Origin: Bacillota bacterium
GTDB lineage: Bacteria; Bacillota; Clostridia; Christensenellales; CAG-138
Reading direction: 5' to 3'
Assembly (NCBI GenBank): GCA_023459335.1
Contig: JAEWUO010000026.1
Span: 1 to 38,604, forward strand
Length of the DNA: 38,604 bases
In this document: positions 14,600 to 22,666 of the stretch, in pieces
Layout: the number at the start of each line of letters is the position of its first letter
Position numbering within the stretch: position 1 is the first letter of the stretch
Program-made: the position numbers and the translations under genes
Notes under the pieces: generated by a model
Told to the model about the DNA's origin: nothing
What the model saw: only the letters and a program-made list of their open reading frames with translations
The model's database searches: none

Positions 14600-15805
14600 A
14601 TGCTGCAGGTGCTGCCGCTGGCCGAAGCGAGGGAGCTTCTGCTCAAAAACGCGGAAAAAATCAAAAAAAAGATCGAAAAAATGCCTCTTTCCGATGCGAA
14701 GGGGCGTGTTTTGGCAAAAACTGCGGCTGCCGGCGATGATTTGCCCGCGTTCGACCGGAGCGCGGTGGATGGTTTCGCGGTCATTGCGCGCGATACGTTC
14801 GGCGCGTCCGCCGCGCAGCCGGCGCTGCTGCAGCTGGCGGGCGAGGTGAAGATGGGCGAACGCGCGGGGGTTGCGCTTGCCGCAGGGGAGTGTGCCGCGG
14901 TCTGGACGGGCGGAGAACTGCCGCGCGGCGCGGACGCGATGGTCATGCTGGAGGAAGCGGAGCGGCTTTCCGGCGGGCTGGTTGCGATGGAATCCGCATC
15001 GGCGCCGGGGCGGCATGTGGTTTACCGCGGAGACGATGCAAAGCGAGGGGACCTTCTGCTGCCCGCGGGCAGGCGGCTCTCCTCACGGGACATCGGGCTG
15101 CTTGCGGCGTACGGGCATTCGGAGGTTTCAACGTTTGCGCGGCCGCGCGTCGCGATCGTTTCGACGGGCGACGAGCTGATCGATCCTGCGCAAATTCCCC
15201 AGGGCGCGCAGATACGCGACGCCAACGGGCCGATGCTCTCCGCAGCCTGCGAAGAAGCGGGAGCGTGCGCACGTTTTATCGGACGTGTGCCGGACGACGA
15301 AGACGCATTGCTGAGTGTGCTGCGCGAGGCGGCGGAACATTGCGATTTGCTGCTTCTCTCCGGCGGGAGTTCCGCAGGCGCGAAGGATGCGGCGGCGCGC
15401 TGCGTCGGCTGCCTGGGAAGCGTGCTCTTCCACGGGCTTGCGCTCAAACCGGGGAAACCGACGCTGGCGGGGCGGATCGGCGATACGATTGTGATCGGCC
15501 TGCCCGGGCATCCCGCGGCTGCGTATCTTGTGTTTCACGCGCTGGTTCGCCCGCTGCTTTCGGCGCTGTCAGGGGAATCCTTTGCCGAACGGACGGTATC
15601 CGCAGCGCTGACGGAGGCCGCGCCTTCCAACCACGGGCGGGAGGAGCTGCTGCTGGTCAGGCTGAACGGCGATACCGCCGGGATCGTGCACGGCAAGTCC
15701 GGCCTGATCTCTCCCTTAACGCGTGCGGACGGATATGTGCGCATTCCGCGGGACGCGGAGGGGCTGCCGAAGGGCGCGCGCGTGGACGTAATTTTATTCG
15801 AGTGA
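14600..15805 (+). CDS. moeA: Molybdopterin molybdenumtransferase MoeA
   Basis: MoeA inserts molybdate into adenylylated molybdopterin to give the active cofactor. This 401-residue protein shows the family blocks in order: PAFDRSAVDGFAV near residue 50, TGGELPRGADAMVMLEEAE, VSTGDEL, LLLSGGSSAGAKD, LALKPGKPT and GLPGHPAAAYLVF, then a C-terminal domain IV. SGGSSAG replaces the more usual SGGVSVG, and Val replaces the usual Met in SAMDG. ATG 14600 gives the normal MoeA start (MLQVLPLAEA), with AAAGGGA upstream at a rather long distance; a GTG at 14558 is possible. The stop is 10 bases before a second moeA-like gene, so the two are co-transcribed. Confidence 0.93.
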   Translation: MLQVLPLAEARELLLKNAEKIKKKIEKMPLSDAKGRVLAKTAAAGDDLPAFDRSAVDGFAVIARDTFGASAAQPALLQLAGEVKMGERAGVALAAGECAAVWTGGELPRGADAMVMLEEAERLSGGLVAMESASAPGRHVVYRGDDAKRGDLLLPAGRRLSSRDIGLLAAYGHSEVSTFARPRVAIVSTGDELIDPAQIPQGAQIRDANGPMLSAACEEAGACARFIGRVPDDEDALLSVLREAAEHCDLLLLSGGSSAGAKDAAARCVGCLGSVLFHGLALKPGKPTLAGRIGDTIVIGLPGHPAAAYLVFHALVRPLLSALSGESFAERTVSAALTEAAPSNHGREELLLVRLNGDTAGIVHGKSGLISPLTRADGYVRIPRDAEGLPKGARVDVILFE

Positions 15806-15815
15806 GGTAAACACC

Positions 15816-17750
15816 GTGAAATATGAGTACCTGAGCAATACGCCGCTGGGCGAAGCGCTGAGAACCTATCTTGCGTTTCTGGCGGAGCGCAATATGGCAT
15901 ACCGCACCGAGGAGATCGCGGTGACGGAATCTCTCGGGCGCGTGAGCGCGCGCGCAGTCTACGCGCGTTTCTCCAGCCCTCATTACGCCGCCTGCGCGAT
16001 GGACGGGATTGCGCTTACTGCCGCGCGCACCTTCGGCGCGACCGAAACCACACCGGTGACGCTTCGTTCGGAGGAGTTTATGCGCGTGGATACCGGCGAT
16101 CCGCTGCCGGATGGCTGCGACGCGGTGGCCATGATCGAGGACTGCCTTGAGAGCGAAGAAGGAATCACGCTGCGCGCCGCGGCCGCGCCCTGGCAGCATG
16201 TGCGCCAGATCGGCGAGGACATTTCCGCGGGGGATATGATACTTCCGTCGTTTACCGAGATTGACCCCGCGCTGATCGGAGCGATGCTCACCGGCGGCAT
16301 TCTCGCGCTGGAGGCGGTCGCAAAGCCGCGCGTGGCGATCATCCCGACGGGCGACGAAATTGTTCCCGCGGGCGGCAATCCGCGCGCGGGCGAAATCGCG
16401 GAGACCAATACCGCAATCTTTTCCGCCATGCTGGCTCGCTGGGGCGCGGAAGGCGCGGTCTATCCGATCGTGCCGGACGATCCGGAACAGATCGTTTCCG
16501 CGCTGAGTCGCGCCGCGGCGGAGTGCGACATGATCCTGCTCTGCGCGGGCACTTCCGCCGGAAGGGACGACGGAACGGCGGCGGCCATTCGCTCCGTTGG
16601 CGAGATCTGCGTCCACGGCGTCGCCATCCGCCCCGGAAAGCCCGCCGTGCTCGGCGCCGTCGGCGCAAAGCCGGTGATCGGCGTGCCGGGTTATCCCGTT
16701 TCCGGCATCATCGTGCTGGAGGAGCTGGGCAAACCCGTGATCGACCGCCTGCTCATGCGGGAGCGGGAAGCGGCGGAGTCCGTCTGCGTCCGGATGGGAC
16801 GAAAACTGGTGTCCTCCCTGAAATACCGCGAGTTTGTGCGCGCCTCGCTCGGCTACGACTGGGACGGCAACCTCTCGGCGGTTCCGCTCGGCGCGGGCGC
16901 GGGGGTGATCACCTCGATGACCAAGGCGGACTGCCTGCTCGACATCCCGCAGAACTGCGAGGGTTACGAGACGGGCGAACGCGCGCAGGCAAGGCTTCTT
17001 AAACCCATCGACCGCATCGCGCGGACGGTCCGCATCCTCGGCAGCCACGACCCGCTGATCGACGAGGCGGCGGACGAGCTGCGGCGGCGGGATATCCGCG
17101 CGTTTGTCAGCAGCGCGCATGTCGGCAGCATGGGCGCGCTGCTTGCGCTGGGGCGCGGGGAAGCGCAGCTCGGCGGCATCCACCTGCTGGACGAAGCGGA
17201 CGGCAGCTATAACGTTTCCTACGTGGAAAGATTTCTGCCAAACGGCGGCGTCGCGCTTGTGGAGTGCGTGCGCCGCGCGCAGGGTTTTATCGTCTCGAAA
17301 GGCAACCCGCTCGGCGTGAGCGATGCCGCCGACCTGACGAAGAGGGGGCTGCGGTACGTCAACCGACAGCGCGGCGCGGGTACGCGCGTGCTGCTCGATT
17401 ACCTGCTCCGGCAGGGCGGTATATCCATCGACAAGATCGACGGGTACGACCGCGAGGAGCTTACGCACACCGCCGTCGCGGCGCAGATCGCGGCGGGCAG
17501 CGCGGACTGCGGCCTCGGCATTCTCGCGGCGGCGAAGATGTACGGGCTCGATTTCGTGCCTGTCTGCGAGGAGACCTACGACCTGCTCGTCTCGCTTTCC
17601 GCGATGGAGACGCCGCAGGTGCGCGCGTTCCTGCGCGTGCTCTCGAGCGAGGGGTTCCTGCGGCGGCTGGATGCGCTGGGCGGATACGCATACGACAAAC
17701 CCGGGCGCATCAGAAAAATCTGGCCGCAGAAACAATCTGACGAATCGTGA
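15816..17750 (+). CDS. MoeA fused to a PBP-like (LysR-substrate-type) domain
   Basis: This is a 644-residue two-part protein. Residues 1-395 are a full MoeA: SPHYAACAMDGIAL, GDPLPDGCDAVAMIED, PTGDEIV, CAGTSAGRDDG, VAIRPGKP and GVPGYPVSG. From about residue 403 (RTVRILGSHDPLIDE) starts a type-2 periplasmic-binding-like domain (GGIHLLDE, FIVSKGNPLG, NRQRGAGTRVLLDYLL). It probably binds an oxyanion such as molybdate or tungstate, or a cofactor intermediate. There is no signal peptide, so it works in the cytoplasm. It is a known arrangement in anaerobes. The start is GTG 15816, just after GAGG that overlaps the preceding moeA stop. Having two MoeA proteins may reflect separate Mo and W use; the sequence cannot show which does which. 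Confidence 0.92.
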   Translation: MKYEYLSNTPLGEALRTYLAFLAERNMAYRTEEIAVTESLGRVSARAVYARFSSPHYAACAMDGIALTAARTFGATETTPVTLRSEEFMRVDTGDPLPDGCDAVAMIEDCLESEEGITLRAAAAPWQHVRQIGEDISAGDMILPSFTEIDPALIGAMLTGGILALEAVAKPRVAIIPTGDEIVPAGGNPRAGEIAETNTAIFSAMLARWGAEGAVYPIVPDDPEQIVSALSRAAAECDMILLCAGTSAGRDDGTAAAIRSVGEICVHGVAIRPGKPAVLGAVGAKPVIGVPGYPVSGIIVLEELGKPVIDRLLMREREAAESVCVRMGRKLVSSLKYREFVRASLGYDWDGNLSAVPLGAGAGVITSMTKADCLLDIPQNCEGYETGERAQARLLKPIDRIARTVRILGSHDPLIDEAADELRRRDIRAFVSSAHVGSMGALLALGRGEAQLGGIHLLDEADGSYNVSYVERFLPNGGVALVECVRRAQGFIVSKGNPLGVSDAADLTKRGLRYVNRQRGAGTRVLLDYLLRQGGISIDKIDGYDREELTHTAVAAQIAAGSADCGLGILAAAKMYGLDFVPVCEETYDLLVSLSAMETPQVRAFLRVLSSEGFLRRLDALGGYAYDKPGRIRKIWPQKQSDES

Positions 17751-17790
17751 ATTTACAAATAATATATCCTGCAAAACAAATTACGCATAC

Positions 17791-17819
17791 TTGATAAATT
17801 GTCTGCTCCGCCGTATGAT
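17791..17819 (+). promoter_or_regulatory. Promoter of the moaC-MOSC-moaA-MOSC operon
   Basis: TTGATA and TATGAT are separated by exactly 17 bases. An 8-base TACGCATA lies directly upstream (17782-17789), matching a motif in the moeA control region. A roughly 108-base leader follows, with a weak AAAACC/GGTTTT hairpin at 17847-17863. Confidence 0.75.
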
Positions 17820-17933
17820 GGAGCTATCCGGCGGCGGTATTTTTTGAAAACCATATCGGTTTTTTGCAATTCGCGCGCGCGGATGCTTCAGTATAGCGCG
17901 GCGCATATCGCAAGGGAAGGAAGGCGGCTGACC

Positions 17934-18434
17934 ATGGCGGACGTATTGACGCATGTGAACGAACGCGGGGAAGCGCGCATGGTGGACGTTTCGGAAAAAG
18001 ACGCAACCCACCGCGAGGCGGTTGCCGAGAGCTTCGTCGTCATGCGGCCGGAGACGCTTTTGCTGATTCTGAGCGGCTCCATGGCGAAAGGGGACGTGTT
18101 CGCAACCGCGCGCATCGCGGGAATCCTCGCGGCGAAGCGTACGAGCGAACTGATCCCGCTGTGCCACCCCATCGCGTTGACTTCGGTCACGGTGGATCTC
18201 GTGCCGTGCATGCCGGACCGCGTGCACATCGTCTCCGAAGTGCGCTGTGACGAGAAGACCGGCGTGGAAATGGAAGCGCTGACCGCCGCGAGCGTGGCCG
18301 CGCTGACCATCTATGATATGTGCAAGGCCGTCGATCGCGGCATGGAGATCGAGACCACACGGCTTTTGAAGAAAAGCGGCGGCAAAAGCGGACTGTTCGA
18401 ACGGGAACCGGGCGCATGCGAGCCGAACGCCTGA
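17934..18434 (+). CDS. moaC: Cyclic pyranopterin monophosphate synthase MoaC
   Basis: MoaC turns the product of MoaA, 3',8-cyclo-dihydro-GTP, into cyclic pyranopterin monophosphate, the first stable precursor of molybdopterin. The 166-residue protein has all family blocks: GEARMVDVSEKDATHREA, KGDVFATARIAGILAAKRT, ELIPLCHP, EVRCDEKTGVEMEALTAAS, IYDMCKAVDRGM and LLKKSGGKSG. ATG 17934 follows AAGGAAGGCGG and matches the usual MoaC start; the open frame extends 45 codons upstream without support. The 3' end overlaps the next gene by 19 bases. The partner MoaA is two genes downstream. Confidence 0.96.
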   Translation: MADVLTHVNERGEARMVDVSEKDATHREAVAESFVVMRPETLLLILSGSMAKGDVFATARIAGILAAKRTSELIPLCHPIALTSVTVDLVPCMPDRVHIVSEVRCDEKTGVEMEALTAASVAALTIYDMCKAVDRGMEIETTRLLKKSGGKSGLFEREPGACEPNA

Positions 18435-18850
18435 CGATTGCGCCGGAGGGCGGCACGCGGCAGCCGGCGGAAACGCTGCGGCTGGACGTAATGTCTGGCG
18501 TCGCGGGCGATTGCCGGAGCGCGAAGGACGGATCGGTCAGTCTGCTCTCGCACGAGGCGGCGGAAGAGATCCGCAGTCTCGGCGGGCTCTGCGTCGGCCG
18601 CTTTATGGGAAACATCGTGACCCAAGGATTGGACTATTTGCTTCTGACGGCCGGAACCCGGATCGAAATCGGTTCCTGCCGGCTGGAAATCACGCGCGTG
18701 GGAAAGCGATGCTATGATACCTGCGCGCTGCGGCGCGAGGGGAAAACGTGCCCGCTGCCGCAAAGCTGCGCGTTTGCCCGTGTGCTGCGCGGCGGCGAAA
18801 TCCGCGCGGGGGACGAACTGAAAATCGGCGGCGAAACGCCGCGTGTTTAA
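18416..18850 (+). CDS. MOSC-domain protein (first copy)
   Basis: The 144-residue protein is a stand-alone MOSC domain, the fold of the molybdenum cofactor sulfurase C-terminus. Markers are GVAGDCRSAKDGSVSLLS, the phosphate-holding FMGNIVTQGLD, and the sulfur-carrying RVGKRCYDTCALRREGKTC-type cysteine cluster. In anaerobes such proteins are thought to handle or transfer sulfur, or to bind the cofactor. It starts at ATG 18416 inside the end of moaC, so its translation depends on ribosomes finishing moaC; a distinct Shine-Dalgarno is weak. It is followed by moaA 17 bases later. Confidence 0.85.
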   Translation: MRAERLTIAPEGGTRQPAETLRLDVMSGVAGDCRSAKDGSVSLLSHEAAEEIRSLGGLCVGRFMGNIVTQGLDYLLLTAGTRIEIGSCRLEITRVGKRCYDTCALRREGKTCPLPQSCAFARVLRGGEIRAGDELKIGGETPRV

Positions 18851-18867
18851 TTTTGATTGGAAAACAG

Positions 18868-19818
18868 ATGGACGACCGCTTTGGAAGAACAATTACATAC
18901 CTGCGCCTCTCGCTGACGGAGCGCTGCACATTAAAGTGCGCGTATTGCCGCGCGGGCGAGGGCATCTGCCCCAAGAAAAGCGAACTGACCGGCGAAGAGT
19001 TTCTCAGGATCGTGCGCGCGTTTACTGACACCGGGGTAAAGAAAGTGCGCCTCACCGGCGGGGAGCCAATGCTGCGGCGCGATTTATTAGAGATCATCTC
19101 CGGCATTCGCGCGATCGGGGGCATTGAGGAAATCGTCATGACGACGAACGGGCAGCATCTGCCCGGCATGAGCGGGCAGCTGAAAGAAGCGGGGCTGGAC
19201 CGCCTGAACGTCAGCGTCGATTCGCTGCGGCCGGAACGCTTTTCAGAGATCACCGGCGGGGGTTCGCTCGAGCGCGTGCGTACGGGAATCGACGAGGCGC
19301 TCGCCGCGGGATTCGCGCCGATCAAGCTGAACGTCGTGCTCCTGCGCGGGCAGAACGACGACGAGGTGGACGATTTCATCGCGCTCACTAAAGACCGTCC
19401 GGTCTGGGTGCGCTTCATCGAGTATATGCCGCTGGGCGCGACCGACCGCGCGGACCTGCGCGTGACGGGGGACGAAATTTTGCGCTCGCATCCCGCGCTG
19501 CAGCCCGTTTCTCCCGCGTATGCGGGGCAGCCTTCGCGGGATTACACGATGCCGGGCTATCAGGGCCGCGTAGGGCTCATCAACCCTGTTTCGCACCGCT
19601 TCTGCGCGGACTGCAACCGCGTCCGCGTGACGAGCGACGGCATGCTGCGCCCCTGCCTCGGCTCCAACGAGGAGTTTTCTCTGAAGGAAGCGCTGGAGAA
19701 CGGAGACGACGCGGCGCTGGTGCTGGCGATCCGCACCGCCATTCAGCAAAAACCCGCGACACATTGTTTCGACGAGGGCTTCCTCGCGGAGCGGACCATG
19801 CGCCGCATCGGCGGCTGA
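18868..19818 (+). CDS. moaA: GTP 3',8-cyclase MoaA
   Basis: MoaA is a radical-SAM enzyme that cyclises GTP in the first step of molybdenum cofactor synthesis. The protein has 316 residues. The SAM-binding cluster cysteines are Cys20, Cys24 and Cys27 (CTLKCAYC). The glycine-rich LTGGEPMLRRDL block and the C-terminal second-cluster region FCADCNRVRVTSDGMLRPCL are present. The chain ends in Gly-Gly, which MoaA needs for activity. ATG 18868 (MDDRFGRTITYLRLS) fits the family; the ribosome site is weak, so coupling to the upstream MOSC gene is likely. MoaC is encoded in the same operon. Confidence 0.96.
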   Translation: MDDRFGRTITYLRLSLTERCTLKCAYCRAGEGICPKKSELTGEEFLRIVRAFTDTGVKKVRLTGGEPMLRRDLLEIISGIRAIGGIEEIVMTTNGQHLPGMSGQLKEAGLDRLNVSVDSLRPERFSEITGGGSLERVRTGIDEALAAGFAPIKLNVVLLRGQNDDEVDDFIALTKDRPVWVRFIEYMPLGATDRADLRVTGDEILRSHPALQPVSPAYAGQPSRDYTMPGYQGRVGLINPVSHRFCADCNRVRVTSDGMLRPCLGSNEEFSLKEALENGDDAALVLAIRTAIQQKPATHCFDEGFLAERTMRRIGG

Positions 19819-19863
19819 AGCGCAGGCATTTTAAGACGCAACGCGTTGAATCGAGGGAAACGA

Positions 19864-20298
19864 GTGGCAAAGATTACTTCCATCAACATCAGCCCGAACA
19901 AGGGAACCTTCAAACAGCCGGTCGAACGGGCGGAGCTGAAAGTCGATCACGGCATCGTCGGCGACGCGCATGCGGGAAACTGGCATCGGCAGATCAGCCT
20001 GCTGGCGCAGGAGAGCATCGACAAGATGACCGCGCTGGGATTAAACGATCTCACGCCGGGCAAGTTCGCGGAGAACATCACGACCGAAGGGATCGAGCTC
20101 TTTACCTTGCCGGTGGGTACGATTCTGCGCCTCGGCGCCTGCCGCGCGGAGGTCACGCAGATTGGAAAAGAGTGCCACCAGCACTGCGAAATCTACAAAA
20201 AAGTCGGGCAGTGCATCATGCCGCGCGAGGGGATCTTCGTGCGCGTTCTGACGCCCGGCGTGATTGCGGTCGGCGACGAAATCGCCGTGGAGGCGTAA
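19864..20298 (+). CDS. MOSC-domain protein (second copy)
   Basis: The 144-residue protein is again a single MOSC domain: VERAELKVDHGIVGDAHAG, WHRQISLLAQESI, GKFAENITTEGIEL and a cysteine-rich IGKECHQHCEIYKKVGQC. It resembles the first MOSC gene in layout but clearly diverges in sequence, so the two are old paralogs or distinct subfamilies. The start is GTG 19864 behind GAGGGAA; an ATG at 19846 is less likely. It is the last gene of the moaC operon and is followed by a terminator. A role as a sulfur carrier or a cofactor-binding protein is inferred from the family. Confidence 0.87.
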   Translation: MAKITSINISPNKGTFKQPVERAELKVDHGIVGDAHAGNWHRQISLLAQESIDKMTALGLNDLTPGKFAENITTEGIELFTLPVGTILRLGACRAEVTQIGKECHQHCEIYKKVGQCIMPREGIFVRVLTPGVIAVGDEIAVEA

Positions 20299-20320
20299 TT
20301 CGGCTGACATCGGGTTTTTC

Positions 20321-20341
20321 GCGGGCGCAGCCCGCTTTTTT
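20321..20341 (+). terminator. Terminator of the moaC operon
   Basis: GCGGGC-GCA-GCCCGC is followed by six T residues, 22 bases after the last stop codon. Confidence 0.88.
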
Positions 20342-20366
20342 CATCGGGATCGAGCCATTTGACAGA

Positions 20367-20535
20367 CAGGAGGGAATCGCCGTTGTTTTCCAAAAGCAAT
20401 CGGAGAAAAGCAGCGAAGAAGGGAACACCGCTGTTTTCCGAACAACATGAATCAAATCAAGGGAAGAAGGGAACACCGCTGTTTTCCGAACAACATGAAT
20501 CAAATCAAGGGAGGAAGGAAATACCGTTGTTTTTT
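20367..20535 (+). repeat. 48-bp tandem repeats
   Basis: Two adjacent copies (20415-20462 and 20463-20510) are essentially identical and have a period of 48 bases. Each contains GGGAACACCGCTGTTTTCC and CATGAATCAAATCAAG. A degenerate copy lies before (from about 20367, GGGAATCGCCGTTGTTTTCC) and a partial one after (20511-20535, GGAAATACCGTTGTTTTTT). Because 48 is a multiple of three, a frame stays open through them, but it has no credible start or family. The last copy supplies the -35 box of the next gene. The element is absent elsewhere in the window. Confidence 0.85.
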
Positions 20536-20555
20536 CAAAAAAATAGTGGTATGAT
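20527..20555 (+). promoter_or_regulatory. Promoter giving a probably leaderless transcript
   Basis: TTGTTT and TATGAT are 17 bases apart. The -10 box ends only six bases before ATG 20562, where transcription should begin. No Shine-Dalgarno precedes the ATG. Confidence 0.65.
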
Positions 20556-20561
20556 TTGCGT

Positions 20562-21587
20562 ATGAAGCTCATCGAAACCAAAAATGCGGTTGGCCATGTG
20601 CTTTGCCATGATCTGACGCGCATCGTCCCCGGCGAATCGAAGGACGCACAGTTCCGCAAAGGACATGTCGTCACCGAGGAAGATATCCCGATGCTCCTTT
20701 CGATGGGCAAGGATCACCTCTACGTTTGGGAGACGGACGAAAATACGCTGCATGAGAACGAGGCGGCAGATCTGCTCGCCGCGCTCTGTGAGAGCGAACA
20801 CATGCGCCGCGGCGCGGTGAAGGAAGGCAAGATCGAGCTCTTCGCCACCGAAGACGGCGTATTCACGGTGGATGTCGGCCGACTCGATGCGCTGAACGAT
20901 CTGCCGGATATCATGGTCGCGACCCGACACACGAACTCTCCTGTCAAGGCGGGGGACAAGCTCGGCGGCACGCGGATCATTCCGCTCATCATCGACCGAC
21001 GCCGCATCGAAGAGGCGCAATCTCTCGTGGGAAGCGAACCGCTCATGCGGCTGCACCCGTACCGCAAAGGGCTGAAAGCGGGCATCGTGACCACGGGCAG
21101 CGAAGTGTTTTACGGCAGGATTAAGGACAAGTTTACGCCCGTCGTGGAGCAGAAACTCGCGGCATTCGGCGTTCCGCTCGTAGAACGCCGCGTCAGCGAC
21201 GATCAGAGTGAAAATATCGTCAAGGCGATCAGCGAGGTGCGCGCCGCTGGCGTGGATCTCGTGCTTTGCACGGGCGGCATGAGCGTCGATCCAGACGACC
21301 GTACGCCCGCCGCCATCCGCGACAGCGGGGCGAACATCGTCACATACGGCGCACCCGTGCTGCCCGGGGCGATGTTCCTGCTTGGGTATTACAACGACGG
21401 CGTGCCCGTCATGGGCCTGCCCGGGTGCGTGATGTATTCCCGCGCTTCGATCTTCGACATCGTGCTGCCGCGCGTCATTGCCGGCATGCGTATTTCGAGG
21501 AAAGATTTAACGCGCCTCGGCAACGGCGGGCTATGCCTGCAGTGCGACGTTTGCACGTACCCCAACTGCGGGTTCGGCAAGGAATAA
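20562..21587 (+). CDS. Molybdopterin-binding (MoeA/MogA-fold) protein with Cys tail
   Basis: This is a 341-residue protein. The N-terminal 150 residues (KNAVGHVLCHDLTRI, FRKGHVVTEEDIPMLLSMGK) resemble a MoeA linker domain. The C-terminal 170 residues are the MogA/MoeA cofactor-binding fold (GIVTTGSEVFYG, LVLCTGGMSVDPDDRTP, YGAPVLPGAMFLLGYY, GLPGCVMY). It ends in CLQCDVCTYPNCGFG, four cysteines that could bind a metal or an iron-sulfur cluster. Proteins of this shape are frequent in anaerobic clostridial molybdenum clusters but their exact step is not established. It could hold or deliver the cofactor. ATG 20562 is right behind the -10 box, so translation is likely leaderless. An in-frame TTG at 20556 is less likely. 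Confidence 0.88.
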   Translation: MKLIETKNAVGHVLCHDLTRIVPGESKDAQFRKGHVVTEEDIPMLLSMGKDHLYVWETDENTLHENEAADLLAALCESEHMRRGAVKEGKIELFATEDGVFTVDVGRLDALNDLPDIMVATRHTNSPVKAGDKLGGTRIIPLIIDRRRIEEAQSLVGSEPLMRLHPYRKGLKAGIVTTGSEVFYGRIKDKFTPVVEQKLAAFGVPLVERRVSDDQSENIVKAISEVRAAGVDLVLCTGGMSVDPDDRTPAAIRDSGANIVTYGAPVLPGAMFLLGYYNDGVPVMGLPGCVMYSRASIFDIVLPRVIAGMRISRKDLTRLGNGGLCLQCDVCTYPNCGFGKE

Positions 21588-21695
21588 CGCCGGACGCGAG
21601 ACGGGCTTTCGTTTTTTCGGTTTCTTTCGATGGTTTTCGCGGATGTCCGGCCGGCACCGCGTTCCATAAATAAACGAGCAAGAAGGAAAAGATAT

Positions 21696-22616
21696 ATGAA
21701 AAAATGGATTGCCCTGATCGCAGCCGCCGTTATGACGGTTATGCTGTTTGCCTGCGCGGCGCCCGCCGCGCCAGCCGCGCCTGCCGCGACGGAGGCGCCC
21801 GCCGCGACGGAATCTGCCACCGAAGCACCCGCCGTTACGCCGGAACCCACCGAGGCGCCGCTGGAAGCCGCCGAGGTGCAGCTCTTCATCGCCGCGAGCC
21901 TGGAAGGCGCGTTCAAGGAGATCATCCCGCTGTATAATCAATCGCAGCCGAACGTTAAGATCACCTATAACGCGGACAGCTCCGGCACGCTTTTAACCCA
22001 GGTGCAGGAAGGGTTTGCCTGCGACGTCTTCTTCTCCGCGGCTACAAGCCAGGTAAAGACGCTGGAGGAAGAAGGGTACATGATTCCCGGCACGCGCGTC
22101 GATCTTTTGTGCAATAAACTTGCGCTGATCACCCTGAAGGGCAGCGGCACCGCGGTGACCGGATTTGCGGATCTGGCGAAAGCCAAGAGCATCGCGCTTG
22201 CGGACGGCAGCGTACCCGCTGGCAAATATACCCGTCAGCTGCTGATCAACCTCGGCGTGCTCGACGGATCGAAGGAAGCCAAGGATTACACCACGGCGGA
22301 AGTCTCCGCGGCGCTCGGCGGCGTGGAGATCAACGAGTGCGGCAACGTCAGCAAGGTCAAGGAAGCGGTCAAGGAAGGATCGAACGAAGTCGGCTCCGTG
22401 TATTATTCCGACGCGTATTCGGTCAAGGACGACGTGGATATACTCGAAGTTGCCGATGCTTCGCTTACGGGCAACATCCTCTATCCCGTCTGCCGCGTGA
22501 ACAACGCCGAAGCCACCGCCGCCGAAACCGCGGCAGCGGACGATTTCATCGCCTTCCTGCAGACGGACGCGGTGAAAGCCGTCTTCGAAAAATACATGTT
22601 CCTGATCAATCCATAA
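21696..22616 (+). CDS. modA: Molybdate ABC transporter substrate-binding lipoprotein
   Basis: The protein has 306 residues. The signal peptide ends in the lipobox LFAC with Cys20 as anchor, followed by a flexible stalk of repeated Ala/Pro/Thr/Glu (APAAPAA, TEAPAATE). The binding domain shows ModA motifs: LFIAASLEGAFKEI for the first oxyanion-binding loop, YNADSSGTLLTQVQEG for the second, CDVFFSAATSQV and VGSVYYSDAYS. It captures molybdate or tungstate outside the membrane for ModBC. AGAAGGAAAAG precedes ATG 21696. It leads modABC, with 50 bases to modB. Confidence 0.95.
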   Translation: MKKWIALIAAAVMTVMLFACAAPAAPAAPAATEAPAATESATEAPAVTPEPTEAPLEAAEVQLFIAASLEGAFKEIIPLYNQSQPNVKITYNADSSGTLLTQVQEGFACDVFFSAATSQVKTLEEEGYMIPGTRVDLLCNKLALITLKGSGTAVTGFADLAKAKSIALADGSVPAGKYTRQLLINLGVLDGSKEAKDYTTAEVSAALGGVEINECGNVSKVKEAVKEGSNEVGSVYYSDAYSVKDDVDILEVADASLTGNILYPVCRVNNAEATAAETAAADDFIAFLQTDAVKAVFEKYMFLINP

Positions 22617-22666
22617 AAGCGAAACGAAACGCATTTACATCCATCTGAACCGGAAGGAGGCAGGGC

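Noticed and set aside
15657..17774. 705-codon minus-strand ORF opposite the two moeA genes
   Set aside because: Its composition is that of an antisense shadow (Arg/Ala/His rich, no motif), while the plus strand holds well-conserved MoeA blocks.
17820..17933. Molybdenum-cofactor riboswitch before moaC
   Set aside because: The leader of about 108 bases has only a weak AT hairpin and I could not align it to the known motif.
20367..20535. CRISPR array
   Set aside because: The units are directly adjacent without unique spacers and there are no cas genes.
20448..20553. Short 35-codon ORF within the 48-bp repeats
   Set aside because: No ribosome site, and the frame is open only because the period is a multiple of three.
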